Source of the DNA: Impatiens glandulifera
Taxonomy: Eukaryota; Streptophyta; Magnoliopsida; Ericales; Balsaminaceae
Assembly: GCF_907164915.1 (NCBI RefSeq)
Contig: NC_061863.1
Coordinates: 47,217,382-47,281,381, forward strand
Direction: 5' to 3'
Length of the DNA: 64,000 bases
Part shown: in pieces, positions 32,249 to 44,799 of the stretch
Position numbering within the stretch: the stretch's first letter is position 1
Layout of the letters: every line of letters begins with the position of its first letter
Notes under the pieces: model-generated
The model's database searches: none
The model's input: only the letters and a program-made list of their open reading frames with translations
What the model was told of the DNA's origin: nothing
Translations under genes and position numbers: made by a program

Positions 32249-35200
32249 ATGTCTTCGCCGCCGCCTCCCGGCATCTCGTCGCCACCGCCGCCTTCAGTCA
32301 TTTCGTCGCCACCGCCGCCTTCAGTCATTTTGTCGCCACCGCCGCCTTCAGTCATTTCGTCGCCACCGCCGCCTCCCGTCATCTCGTCGCCACCGCCACC
32401 TTCAGTCATTTCGTCGCCACCGCCACCTTCAGTCATTTCGTCGCCACCGCCGCCTCCAATTGTTTCCTCGCCACCGCCACCTTCAGTCATTTCGTCGCCA
32501 CCGCCGCCTCCAATTGTTTCCTCGCCGCCTCCCCCTCCCAATGTTTTTTCACCACCGCCCCCTATTGTACTACCCCCACGCTCTCCTCCTCCATTACCGC
32601 CGCCTCCGCCTATATCAATACCCCCACGCACTCCGCCGCCGCCGCCGCCGCCAATTGTTTCCTCACCACCTCCGCCGCCTCTAATTGTTTCCCCACCACC
32701 GCCTCCTATAGCCCCCTTGGGCTCTCCTCCGCCGCCCCCTCCAATTGTTTCCTCACCACCGCCACCTCCTATATCAATACCCCCACGCTCTACTCCGCCG
32801 CCGCCTCCAATTGTTTCCTTACCACCGCCTCCTCCTATTGTTTCCTCACCACCGCCGCCTCCAATTGTTTCCTCACCACCGCCTCCAATTGTTTTCTCAC
32901 CGCCGCCTCCTCCTATTGTTTCCTCACCACCGCCTCCAATTGTTTTCTCACCGCCGCCTCCTCCTATTGTTTCCTCACCACCGCCTCCTCCTACAGCCCC
33001 CTTGGGCTCTCCTCCGCCGCCCAGTCCAATTCGTTCCTCACCACCACCTCCTATCTCACCTCCTCCCAATGTTTTGTCACCACCGCCCCTTACAATTGTT
33101 TCGCCGCCACCACCTTCACCGACCGGATCCCTCGTCGAAATTCCTCCGGCGCCACCGTCTTCTAAGTCGCCTGGCATATCGATTGGTCTTATAGCTGGAG
33201 TTGTGGTGACAGGGATTGCCTTTTTTGCAATTTTATTGCTTTTGTTCTTATATTTACGGAAGAAGAAGAAAAGAGAAGTCCAGGATGATGATCATGATTA
33301 TGTGCTCCGGCCACATGGACATACTGGTGAGACTCTTTTGCATATTAGACAACTTAATTATTTGAAGTCAAATTTTGGTAATAATAACATAGTAGTTAGA
33401 TAAACTTTTACAGAATTCACAAATTTAGTTATAAACTAAATATATTTTCTTTTTATATACAAATTTTATAAAAATATGTTTAATTTATGTATTTAAATAA
33501 ATAAATAAAAAGTAAGGAATTTAATTAGAGCAGCTATTTATAGTTCAAACAAGAACCATTAACATTTTATTTTTGTATAATATTTTAACTTAATAATTTT
33601 ATTTCATATATAATAAATAAAATTATGATTTTAATTTAATTTCATAATTTAATAAGATTTTAATTTAATTTATATAAAACATGAAACCAAACTATATTGA
33701 TTATCAAAATATTTAAAATATTAACTTTACTCTCTAATAAATTTTCAAATTATTAAAAAAGATTAAAAAAATATTTTGTTTTATAAAGTTTAGTTTAAGT
33801 GAGAGACTAGATTCTCCCTCATAACATTTTACATGGAAACAGAGTTAAATTCATAATTTTGGTGGTGTAATTAAATAAATATATTATTACTTTAAAATTA
33901 AAATTATTATATATTATAAATAAACAATATCTATAAGAACTTGTTTTTTAATTTTATTTAAAAAGTAGATAAAAAGAAGTAGTCCAAGTTAATATATTTT
34001 TCATTTCTATATGAGGTCATAATCTTTTTTTAATTTATTTATTACTATTCTTTATACTTTACCATCTTAATTAAAATTTATTCAATTCTTAATTAATTAT
34101 TTCTCAATTGATAGCAATATGGTTCAAATTAATGAAAATTTCAAATTATATTTTAAATTAATAAGTAACAAAATATTGTATTGCTTTTTTTTTTAATAAT
34201 TTGTAAAATTATTAAAGAGTAAATTAGTCAATATTTAAACATAGTCCTCATTAGTGCTCAACTCTGTAAACATAGTGTAAGAAATCAACAAATTAAATGT
34301 ACATTAAAGTTTTAGTTCTTTGTATTAAAAAAATGATTAGAAAGATCTCTGATTATTTAAAGAGATATACATGATAAATTATACTTAATCAAATATCTAA
34401 AATAACTAAAAAAAAATAGACACTAAAGTTAAACAGTAAGAACAATCATATGATACAATTGCTTAAGAGAACTCTAAATTTGGAGATCTATGAGGAAGGA
34501 CCAATAAGAATTATTTGTTTGATCACATGTTTGATAGAATGCTTTCCAAAAACTCTCTATTCAACTGTCACGTCACATACTAAAAATTCAATAAAACTGT
34601 AAGCTAGCGCCAAAAAAAAAAATAGTTGACTTTAATTTCGAGATAATTTGTTCTTAGATTGAAAAATTAGTTACAAATTATGCACACTTTATAGCGTCAC
34701 AATCGATAATCTTTAATCTATTTATATGTTTAATTTTCATAACCTCAAGGAGTTCAACCCAAACAACAATGGATTCATAATGCACCAGCCACTATTCACC
34801 AAGATCATGCCTTGGCCATGCCTCCGGCACCATTACCATTCATAATTAGCTCCAACTACTTGGGAAGTACCAACAAAACTGACCCATATGTTTCCCCTAG
34901 ATTAAATATGGATAATGCTCTTAGTTTCAAGAACAAAACATTCACCTACCAAGAATTGGCAATGGCAACCGACAAATTCTCGGATAATAACCTCCTAGGA
35001 AAAGGTGGTTTTGGATACGTTCACTTAGGTGTCCTCGACAATGGTAAGGAAGTCGCGGTTAAGCAACTAAAAGATGGAAGTCTTCAAGGGGATCTCGAGT
35101 TCAAGACCGAGGTTGAGATCATAAATCGAGTTCATCACAAGCATCTAGTTTCCCTTGTTGGCTATTGCATCACTTCTTCTCAGAGATTGCTTGTCTATGA

Positions 35201-36483
35201 ATTTGTTCCCAACAAAACCTTACACTTCCATCTACATGGTACAACAAATATGTGTATGTTTAATTACTTACTCAATTATTAAAAAAAAAAATTAACCTTT
35301 CCCATTTTTGGGCATGGAAATTATATGAAATCCTAAAAAATTGTAGAAAAAGGAAGGCCAACAATGGATTGGGCAACAAGATTTAAGATTGCGGTTGGGA
35401 CGTCAAAGGGTCTCGCATATTTACACGAGGATTGTAAGTCTTTTGAAAATACTTTATTTTATAAACTCGAATCTAGATTCATTTTTCTTTTGTTGTAGGC
35501 CACCCCAAGATCATTCATCGTGATATTAAAGCGGCCAATATACTTTTGGATTTTAATTTTGAACCTAAGGTTTGCACTTATGGTTGTCTAAGCATATATA
35601 TATAAAGCTTGATATTTGATATACATTATTTTTATACATAAATATTTGTGCTTAAAGGTTGCAGATTTTGGGCTGGCTAAATTATCTTCCGATATCAAAA
35701 CTCATACTCACATTTCCACACGGGTAATGGGTACATTTGGGTAAATTAAAACTCTATTAATTAATTAACCTCCCGTTACTGATTTAATAACTAAGTTCAA
35801 TTAAATAAAGTGTAATGTTTGTCTACTTAAATGAATCTAGATATTTGGATCCCGAATACGCTTCCTCCGGAAAACTTACTGAAAAATCGGATGTTTTCTC
35901 CTTTGGAGTTGTGCTTTTGGAGTTGATAACGGGAAGACGCCCAATCGACAGATCGTCGAGTAATGTCTATCATCTAAGTTTGGTAGATTGGGCCAGGCCA
36001 TTATTGACACGAGCATTGGACGTAGAAAGTGACAAATGGGAATTTGACGACATCATTGATTCGCGGTTGGAAAGTGAATATAACCGCAATGAGATGGTCC
36101 GAATGGTTGCTTGCGCTGCAGCTTGTGTACGTAGAACCGCGAAACTCCGCCCATGCATGAGCGATGTGAGATGCCAATGATATTAATTTCCTTTTATATG
36201 TACTATAAATTGATATATGTTAATGTTTGCTATATGTTGTTTACAATAGATAGTTCGAGTTTTAGAAGGGGAAGTATATTTGGTAGATCTTGAAGAAGGG
36301 CTTAAACCGGGCTATAGCGCATACCATGGATCGCTTGAAAGCTCAGATCAATATAGCATCAACCAATATAAAGAAGATTTGAAAAAATTCAAAAGGATGT
36401 TAATGGAGAAAGGCGGGGAAGCATCCAGCAGTCGTGAGTATAGTAGTGGGACGACAATTAGTACGAGAAATGGTGATGAATGA
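32249..36483 (+). CDS. PERK: PERK proline-rich receptor-like protein kinase
   Basis: Seven exons were joined by GT-AG sites and phase: 32249-33326, 34750-35238, 35347-35433, 35499-35569, 35658-35740, 35841-36165 and 36250-36483, giving 788 aa. Residues 1 to about 305 are extensin-like SPPPP repeats with no signal peptide, as is normal in PERKs. A membrane segment ([20 protein letters not shown]) begins near 312 and is followed by a basic stop-transfer RKKKKR. The cytosolic kinase has GKGGFGYV near 443, the VAVK lysine near 464, [11 protein letters not shown] near 557, DFG and then [10 protein letters not shown]. The tail has [12 protein letters not shown] and a Ser-rich end. PERKs are plasma-membrane Ser/Thr kinases proposed to sense the wall. 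Exon 2 closes HLHEKGRPTM rather than HLHGKGRP. Intron 1 is about 1.4 kb. Confidence 0.93.
33327..34749 (+). other. Intron 1 of the PERK gene
   Basis: The 1.42-kb AT-rich intron separates the proline-rich/membrane exon from the kinase exons. It starts GTGAGA and ends AACCTCAAG. Both sides are in matching phase (1 base before, 2 after). No second gene was found within it. Confidence 0.8.
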
Positions 36484-37928
36484 AAAGAAGAAGAATCGCA
36501 AATAAAGGATCGATGAATCTCGAGAATGGATGAACTTTAGCATAATTGATCATTTGTTCAATCGGTTTTATCCAAATGTGTTTGTAATCACACCAAACTT
36601 GGAGGAAACATACACTAGAATTATTTCTCCTATTAAGAATAAAACTTTGGATAAATGATTCTAGTTTCAACCATTAACTTTGGTTATTTTATGAATATTT
36701 CCTTATCAAATTTGTTATCTCTTTCTCTTTTTTTCAACCATTAAAATCTTTCATGTTCAGACAACAGATATTATCAGACAATAGATACTATCGATAAAAA
36801 AAGTGACGAATGCAATTTTAATCAACATTTCGAATAGAAAGATAAATGGATAAAGGAACAAATTTGACTTTAACCAAGTTTGTGAATCAAATTGAAATTT
36901 CCCAAATATTAAATTTGACTAACCAACATGTATAATGACCATATAAATTTTCAAAGGACAATTATTCATTTATTCATTTGAACAAGTAAATAAATTAGAC
37001 CGACTAAAATAGAGGGAATATATAATTTACATAATACAAGTGTGAAATATGATATAAAAGTATAAACTATCTCAATCTAATTCTATTAGTTGAACAAGTA
37101 AATCTTTAATTATTCATTTTCATGAAGAAGACTTTACATTAAACTATTCAAAAACAACTCTAAATAAACTAATATTAGTATTAGGAACATTAAAACAATT
37201 GAGATAGAAGAGAATAAGACATCAGATAGGAGCGAAAGACTTAAGATTTTCTTAATCAAGGATAATTCATCTGAACTATGCATCTAATCATCACTTGCCC
37301 AAAACTCTTCATAAATCAAATTTTAAATCAAAAAACAAAATGAAAAATTGAATATTAGCTAGGCCTCATAGATAAGATTAGATTAACAACATGCTGTTAA
37401 TTCAGACATATGCTTGTCAATTTTTGAATATAATCATTGGCCACAATTAAAAAGAAAACAAAGTATATATAGAAATGGACTCAGTTTATGGGTGGTGATA
37501 TATCAGTATGGTCGTCAAGGCATTTCTGCCATTACGTCGAACGAGACCAATCATATAATCGTCATAGTCCAAATGAATATCAACATTTACAAACTAATTA
37601 AGAATCTGAATTCATCAAGAAGAACAAAATGAAAATATATATATACATAAGATTTAACAAGATCGATTGAAATGGCTACCTGATAAAAGGGATTAGGTAT
37701 AGCGTGCTTATATAGATGACCGACAGGATTAGGGTTTCGTTTTAGTTTTATTTGCTAGGGCTTTAAAAAGCCTCTACAAACTATAATGGGCTTTTTGGGG
37801 GTTAAAACTAAGATGTTTTGTTTTAATTTGTACCGCCCATCAAATTATATTTTATATAAAATCACTTATAAACAATAAGGGTTTGTTTGTTTCACTCTTT
37901 TTATAATTAGTTAATGATTATGTATATT
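36484..37928. other. Spacer after the PERK gene
   Basis: It contains the PERK 3' region. A low-AT patch at 37400-37680 has open frames on both strands but no recognisable family. The strand of any transcript is undetermined. Confidence 0.45.
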
Positions 37929-38225
37929 CAGGGCCGGCCCTGGGTAAACCCAGCAAACCCTTGGGCTAGGGCAGCCCACTCCTCATGACAGCCAAATTAT
38001 TAAAATTAGTAAGATATTTTTATTAAATTTGTTATAATTTTAAACAAAAAAAAGTGCTGTAGCTTAGTAGTTAAAGATAAATATTTAAAATATTTAATTA
38101 ATTGTGAGTTCAAATCTCATTACAAATTATTTTTAAAATAGACTTAGGCAACAATATTTTCAATCTGATTTTTTTTTTTACCCGAAGCTGGGGCAGCCCA
38201 AATCTCAAGACCAGCGCCAGCGCCG
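37929..38225 (+). repeat. Dispersed GC-ended repeat, copy 2
   Basis: About 297 bp. It starts CAGGGCCGGCCCTGGG and ends near GACCAGCGCCAGCGCC. An internal segment resembles a tRNA-type promoter: a GTAGCTTAGTAGTTA A-box-like motif and, about 45 bp on, GAGTTCAAATCTC as a B-box-like motif. It is the inverse-oriented relative of 28527-28771. It could be a tRNA-derived SINE or a MITE; the GC-rich near-palindromic ends favour a terminal-inverted structure. Confidence 0.75.
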
Positions 38226-39754
38226 TGTATATTATATAACTAATTATATGAGTTTGGCAATAGTGTCTTAGAGAATAAATAAATATTACAAGTGGACTTA
38301 TCATTGTGATATTGAGTTTCAATCTTATTTAAATAAATAAAATTAATAAATAAATAAATAAATTACTTGATATAACCATATAAGTTTGAAAAGAATCTGA
38401 ATGAATTTAAATATTTTTTTTATAAAAAATTAATTCTCATTAAATTTAAATATAATTACATATAAAAAATAAATAATAAAAGACAACATTTATAAAATCA
38501 AATATAAATTGATATAGTATAAATAATGTACAAAAATAAAACTACTAATAAAAAATATTTAACAATTATTCAGTTTGTTGATGGTTCTTCAAAAAAAACA
38601 AACTCATTTAAATTTTTAAACGAAAAGTGTTAGAGTAAAGTAAGTCGAACAAACTAATAAAATAGTGTTAAAAAAATCTCTACTGAATATTCTTTATTTT
38701 TAGCCTATGATTGGTAAGTAATGTTAGAAAAAGTCTTACCAAGTAAAAATTTATCATATTAACTAGTGAAAAATATACATAAACAATGTGATGATACATG
38801 TAAGAGATTCTCAACCTGAAAGATTAATTCTTTATTAAAAAATAAAAAGCTTATATCCAATTATTTTGTCTAGTTTGATGCTAAGAAAATAACGAACACA
38901 TATTCGATAAATGATGACTAACACAATTAAATTGTATGAATAGGAAACGGCTCAACAACGACTAAGAATATTATTCAGATTATAAAATACGAAACGTAAA
39001 AACTGATCCGGTTAAAAAAAATGTTGGACCGAACAAAAATAAAATATTAAAAAAATATATTTTCAATCATCAATGATGTGTGTGACAAGTAATTCTGATT
39101 TTGAAGTATACGTATCATTATTTTATCATAAATGAGTGTTATAGAGAGAAATTGAGGAAAAGAACGAGAAATGAAATAAAGTGGCATATTTTATTAGTTG
39201 GAAAAAAAATAAGAAAAGAGATTGGAAAAAAGAAAATAATATATGAAAGTAAATATAGAGAAAAATAATTAGCACATGAAATTAAGCAATGTGTCACACT
39301 AGTTTTTTTTTTTTTTTTTTCCATTTGTATTATGTCTACAATTTTAAATATGGTGATAATTAATTATGTATAAAATTTGTATCAAGGATCAATGAAAACA
39401 ACCAATGGATATACTATTTTAAACATATTTGTTCAAAACATTAACATCTCTTAATTTTGTGCCATTCCCATTAAACTGCGTCCCACCTCACAATTCTCTC
39501 TTCTTCCAGACAGACAATGATCAAACAAACAAAAAACAATCTCTCCAACACACCAAAATCAAAAGAAAAAACAAAAATCTGAAAAACCCTTGTCATCATT
39601 TCCATCAAAATTCCATCTTCATCTCCATCTTCTTCTCTAACAAGGGTTTTTCTTCCCTAAAGAAACAAATTAAGCATAATAATTGAAGGCATATCCTTTC
39701 AATCGTTTCCCATGTTGTCACCAATTACCAAAAGCGTGATTATCTAAGCAAACC
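38226..39754. other. AT-rich spacer and upstream region of the RopGEF gene
   Basis: No gene is supported. A long T run lies at 39302-39320. C- and A-rich, TC-rich sequence at 39480-39660 (CACCTCACAATTCTCTC, CATCTCCATCTTC) is typical of a plant 5' leader upstream of the start at 39755. Confidence 0.5.
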
Positions 39755-41685
39755 ATGGTGGAGAACAGGATTATATCAACAAGGTCATTCAATTGTAAGA
39801 AAATGGTTGATATTCCCGGCCGCCATACCCATAGCCTCGACACTGATGTTTCCGACGACAAACTTAACGCTGAAGAACCAATAGAAGAAATCGACTTAAC
39901 TCTGACATCTTCGTCAGATGATACCGTCGCCCCCGCCGCTCCACGTTTGAGCAATGACAGCCCCGCCACCACCGTTTCTAGAGACGGAAACGGACCACCT
40001 TCAGGTAATTAACGTACATAATCACAATATTCGAATTAACCCACAATTTCAATCTTAATAATTTTGTTGTTTTTCCTTTAGATTTGGATTTGCTGAAAGA
40101 GAAATTTGCCAAGCTTTTGCTTGGAGAAGATATGTCTGGTGGTGGGTCGGGTGTATCGTCAGCTTTGGCCTTGTCAAATGCTGTTACCAATCTTGCAGGT
40201 TATTATGATTAGATGATCTTCTAGTCAATTACATTTCAATAAAGTTAATCTTGTTCTTTATTTGATTTGATGAAGCTTCTATATTTGGAGAAATAAAGAG
40301 GTTAGAACCCATGAATGGAGAAAGAAAAGCTCGGTGGAAGAAAGAATTGGAATGGCTTGTTTCTGTAACAAATCAAATTGTTGAACTTGTCCCTTCCCAA
40401 CAAACAAATAGTGATGGAGTAAATATGGAGGTGTGAAATCTCTTGGTTTCTCATTGTATCAATGTTGAATATATATGTAAATGGAATTGTTGATTCTACA
40501 GATAATGACCACTAAACAACGACGGGATTTGCTTATGAATATACCAGCTTTGAAGAAACTTGATGCTATGCTAGTAGTAAGGAACTAGCCTTTACTTATA
40601 TCTATTTATTTGTCATGAATATTGTAGTTTTAACAAACATGGAAAACAGGAGTGTCTAGATAATTTCCGAAACCAGAGTGAGTTCAGTTATGTGTCGAGA
40701 GATGCAAATGAATCGGAACAAGGAGTTCAGAGACAAGAGAAATGGTGGCTACCGACGGTTAAAGTCCCTACTAATGGTTTGTCTGATGTGTCACGCAAAT
40801 GGATGCAAAGCCAGAAGGACTGTGTTAATCAAGTTCTTAAGGCATCCATGGCCATCAATGCTCAAGTCATATCTGAAATGGATGTGCCCGATAGCTATAT
40901 CGAATCCCTTCCTAAGAATGGAAGATCCAGCCTTGGAGATTCATTATACAAGAGCATTACAGCGGATTACTTCAATCCTGCTGAATTTTTCGCAAACCAA
41001 GACTTGTCTTCAGAACACAAAGTTCTTGACCTGAAGAACAGGATCGAGGCATCAGTTGTGATTTGGCAGAGAAAGATGCATCACAAGGATGGAAAGTCTT
41101 CCTCGTGGGGTACATCGGTTAGCTTTGAGAAAAGGGAGATCTTTGAAGAAAGAGCAGAGACTATCTTGATGTTACTAAAACAGAAATTTCCAGGATTACC
41201 TCAATCTTCACTTGAAATCAGCAAAATCCAGTACAACAGAGTAAGTAAATGAATTATTTGAAAAAATGTTTGATCATTCATTCATGCATGTGAATGAATG
41301 AATGCAGGATGTGGGGCATGCAGTTCTTGAAAGCTACTCAAGGGTGTTAGAAACGCTGGCGAATACAGTCATGTCTCGGATAGAAGACGTTTTATACGCG
41401 GATGGTCTTGCACAAGACCCTTCACAGGAGGCCTGTGAATGGAAGGCTAATGGTGATTCGGAAGATGGGGTGCAGAGGGTTAGTTCTTCTGGAACACCGA
41501 CATCGACAACTCTGTTCGATGCCATGGGATGGAATCTGGATGCTAATAAATCGCCGGCTGCAAAGGAAGAAAACGGAAAGTCACCAAATAGCAAACCTCC
41601 TATTGTTGGGTCTAACAAGAAATTATCTTACATGGAAAAGCTCGAGAAATTGGGTAGTTTAAGAAGTCCAACCCATTATGCCTAA
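39755..41685 (+). CDS. ROPGEF: RopGEF with PRONE domain
   Basis: Six exons close in frame: 39755-40004, 40082-40198, 40276-40430, 40502-40576, 40650-41240 and 41308-41685, giving 521 aa. The PRONE domain covers about residues 84-445. It starts at [20 protein letters not shown], has [16 protein letters not shown], and has the paired Trp of WWLPTVKVP (residues 231-232), which in this family belongs to the catalytic WW-loop. It continues through [19 protein letters not shown] to [20 protein letters not shown] proteins exchange GDP for GTP on plant Rho (ROP) GTPases at the plasma membrane, downstream of receptor-like kinases. The variable N-terminus is short and acidic (about 83 aa). The C-terminus ends [18 protein letters not shown]. 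Which of the numbered RopGEFs is orthologous was not settled. Confidence 0.95.
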
Positions 41686-41689
41686 AAGA

Positions 41690-43219
41690 GAAATTACCAA
41701 AAAAGAAGAAGAAGAAGAGTCATGAGTCTGTCCATATTATTATTGTATCATTATTCCATCTAGTTTTGGGAAGGAAAGTATAGTAGAAAGAACCCATTTT
41801 CGATCATCTTTCATTCTTGTAAGTTATAACCCAATTTGATTGCACCTGCAGCTGTAAGATCAAGCTTAGTTCAAGGTAACTTAACCATGTCATCTATTCT
41901 CTTCTCTTTATTTTGGCTAATCATATCATGTATAAAGTAATTCAATTCCTTACTAGTATGATTTAAGCTTTATTCCAAATTAAGGTTCTTTTCTTTCCTT
42001 TTGTGTAAATTTCATTTTTCAATTCAAGAAAGTTCATAACTTTAGGGTCACATGTTGCTCATTTTCCCCACTATTATATGTTAGCTAGGATGGTGTTTGG
42101 ACGGGAAATTTTAATTTAAATAGAGTTAAAATTTAAATTTTGTTTTGAGTTAGACTTAATGCTAATCTTCATTATTAAATAAATTCTTTGTCAAAAAAAA
42201 ATTCTATAACTTTGTCATTCTTTTATTTTTACTTATCATATGTTAGATCAAATCTTATATGACTCAAAAATAAAATTAAAATACCAAAATCTTCACGGTA
42301 CATTAATAGAACCTACTGTTAATTCAATTTGGGCATTTGATAATGAAAATAAATGAGATAATATTGTTTATAATAATTTGATAAGCTTTATATATGGATG
42401 TATAAAAAAAACCTTGACTTAAATACAAAAACTCTAAAATTTATTTAATAAAAACAATCATTGGAGATAAGTTATTGTTTGTAAAATAAAAATACTATTA
42501 ATATTTTTACTTACAATTTTGATAAATGTATCGAATTTTCTTATAGAAAAAAAAAGTGTGTATCGAATTTACTTGGTAAAGAATATCATATTTATTTAAA
42601 AAAATATTACATGAGAACATTATGAAGTTTTATGGTTAAACCTCACTTTCAAACTCTAATTTCAGACATTTAAAAAAAAAATCTGAACTAAAATACTCAA
42701 AAGTGTCAAATCAAGTAACGAAACAAAAAAAAATAAATCATATACATGAAAAGAGTTAATGAAGTCAATGAATTGAATTGGGTAACTTATTCTAAAATAA
42801 GTTATTATTTCTAAAAAATATACTTATAGTTAAAATATCAAATATATTTTATAGTGATTCAGTCAATTGACTCTGTTCTTGCCTGAGTTCGGTATCTTTT
42901 TTTATTTGATCTATAGAATTTGTTAAAAAATCTAATAATGCCTAAACATCCCACATGTTAACAACTATTACAAAATAGTTTTTAATAAATATTTAATTTT
43001 TTTTAATATAATCTCGAACTCTTTTAATATTTATCATCAATCTCATAACTTAATTATTAACTAAAATATCATTTATAATTTTTTTTATCATGATATGTTA
43101 ATAAAATAAAAATTGAAGTAGTAAAATTAAATTTTTTATTTTACTACTTGACATTTAACTATAATTTCTATTTATAAAATAAGACTGTTTAAAAGAACTA
43201 GATAAAATGTAACTTGGGA
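41690..43219. other. AT-rich spacer
   Basis: It contains the RopGEF 3' region and simple AT-rich DNA. A GATGGTGTTTGGACGG word at about 42089 resembles a MITE end, but a partner was not found. Confidence 0.5.
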
Positions 43220-44482
43220 TGTTGATCATTAAAGGCGACCAAAATAGTACTGAAATCATATAGAGTTGATTGATGAGTCGCGTCGGAACTCTTGAAATTT
43301 TGTATAAGGCCTTAAGGCTCAGTTCTAGATAATAAAAAAGTTTCTAAAAGAGTTTCTTGATTAAGAATCCTAGCCTCGAATGTGGATCCCTCGCACCCGA
43401 CTGAGAGTTTTGCGCTCGCGACCGAAGAGTTCTAATCCGCGACCGAGAGGACTAGTCCTAGGGCTTGTTTGTCTAGAATTTAAAAAAAAATTAAATTAGG
43501 CTCCAAACTATTTTCTAAAAATCTGGAAAAAATAGAAATCAATTTCAAAATAATTTTAGAATATTTTCATAATTTTTTTTTTGATAAATTCCTGTTTACA
43601 CTCTTTGATCGTTAAGAAAGCTTTTGGGATCTTCAGATCCAAGCTTTAGAGCCTAATATGAAATTTTCGAAAAATCCGAAGCTTTGAGCTTCAATGGCGG
43701 ATTTTCAGCTTTCGAATCGGTCTTAAAGATGGACGGTGGAGAAAGTTTCTTCTTTGCAAAATCAAAGACGAATCTTCATCCTTATGCACATTTGGGCATT
43801 CCATCAGGGTTCCGTCAAGCGTCGTTGCGTTTTGATGGACGACGCTAACGTCCAGTTAGGTGATCAAGTGTAGTGCGGGCGCGCGTTCCCTCTGTTGCAG
43901 CAAACTACGTGGGCGCGCCTAGAGCGTTAGATGGAGATCTGATGCTCATCCAGCGGACGCGGTTTCGTCTATAGCCATCTCACATGATTTCGTCTACACC
44001 CGATTATTAATTAAAATTTTATTTTAAAACCTTTAGGGATTGTTTGAAATTGATTTTTCTTTTACCATTTTGGCTTTAATTTTGATCTTTTTAAATATAC
44101 AAAATATTAAAATAAATATGAAAAATATTTTATCAATTTTTTTTTATTTTTTTTATTTATATATTTAGGATTAAATAAATAATTTTGGGATGAAATAAGT
44201 ACCTCATTTCATCTTAAATTATTTATTTTAATCCTTTAATTTTTTTTCTAAAATTATTTTAAGATCAATAAGTACAACATTTATCCCCAAATAATTTTAT
44301 TTTTTATATTGACAATTTTCCTTAATTATTTAGGTTTTAATTATCACAATAATTAATCTAATTAATTGTTTTAATTAGGTTTTGGCTATGGGGTTAATTA
44401 TTTTGATTTTATTTATTCAAAAATAAATCAAATTAATTGTTTTCATTTTTATAAATTGGTGTGTAGATTTTTAGTGCTTACA
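43220..44482 (+). repeat. Probable solo LTR, Ty3/Gypsy type
   Basis: A block of about 1.26 kb differs from its surroundings in having GC-rich islands (43380-43470 and 43800-43960). It runs from TGTTGATCATTAAAGG to GTGTAGATTTTTAGTGCTTA followed by CA, which looks like the TG...CA outline of a long Gypsy LTR. No PBS, PPT or internal domain adjoins it, and no target duplication was found at these exact borders, so the borders are tentative. It could be a diverged LTR fragment rather than a clean solo LTR. Confidence 0.4.
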
Positions 44483-44799
44483 GCATACAAAATATTTTAT
44501 TAATTTTTAATTAAAAAAATAATCTGCGACTATTTCATTCGAAGAAATAATTTTTAATTAATTTAAAAACACAAATTTCTTTTAATAAAATTGTAACTGG
44601 ATTATTTTAAATTCAAAAGATTATTTAAAATTGGTCATAAAAATTAATTATTGTTATAATTAATTTTAAAATGTCAAACACATTTTTGTATAAATCTTTT
44701 ATAATAATATTTTATTAAAAAAATTTACATACAAACCGATGTTGAAATTTCTCAAACCTCGAGCTTTTTCTAGACAAGAAATTTCCGGAAGTTATAATA

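Noticed and set aside
32242..33177. Minus-strand open frame of 311 codons, glycine-rich
   Set aside because: It is the exact complement of the PERK proline-rich exon. CCN/GGN repeats keep both strands open. The plus strand has a membrane segment, splice sites and a kinase.
37414..37632. Open frame of 72 codons after the PERK gene
   Set aside because: No family signal; both strands are open, with no conserved motif or promoter evidence.
39429..39686. Open frame upstream of the RopGEF
   Set aside because: The composition is that of a C/A- and TC-rich 5' leader, and the residues show no domain.
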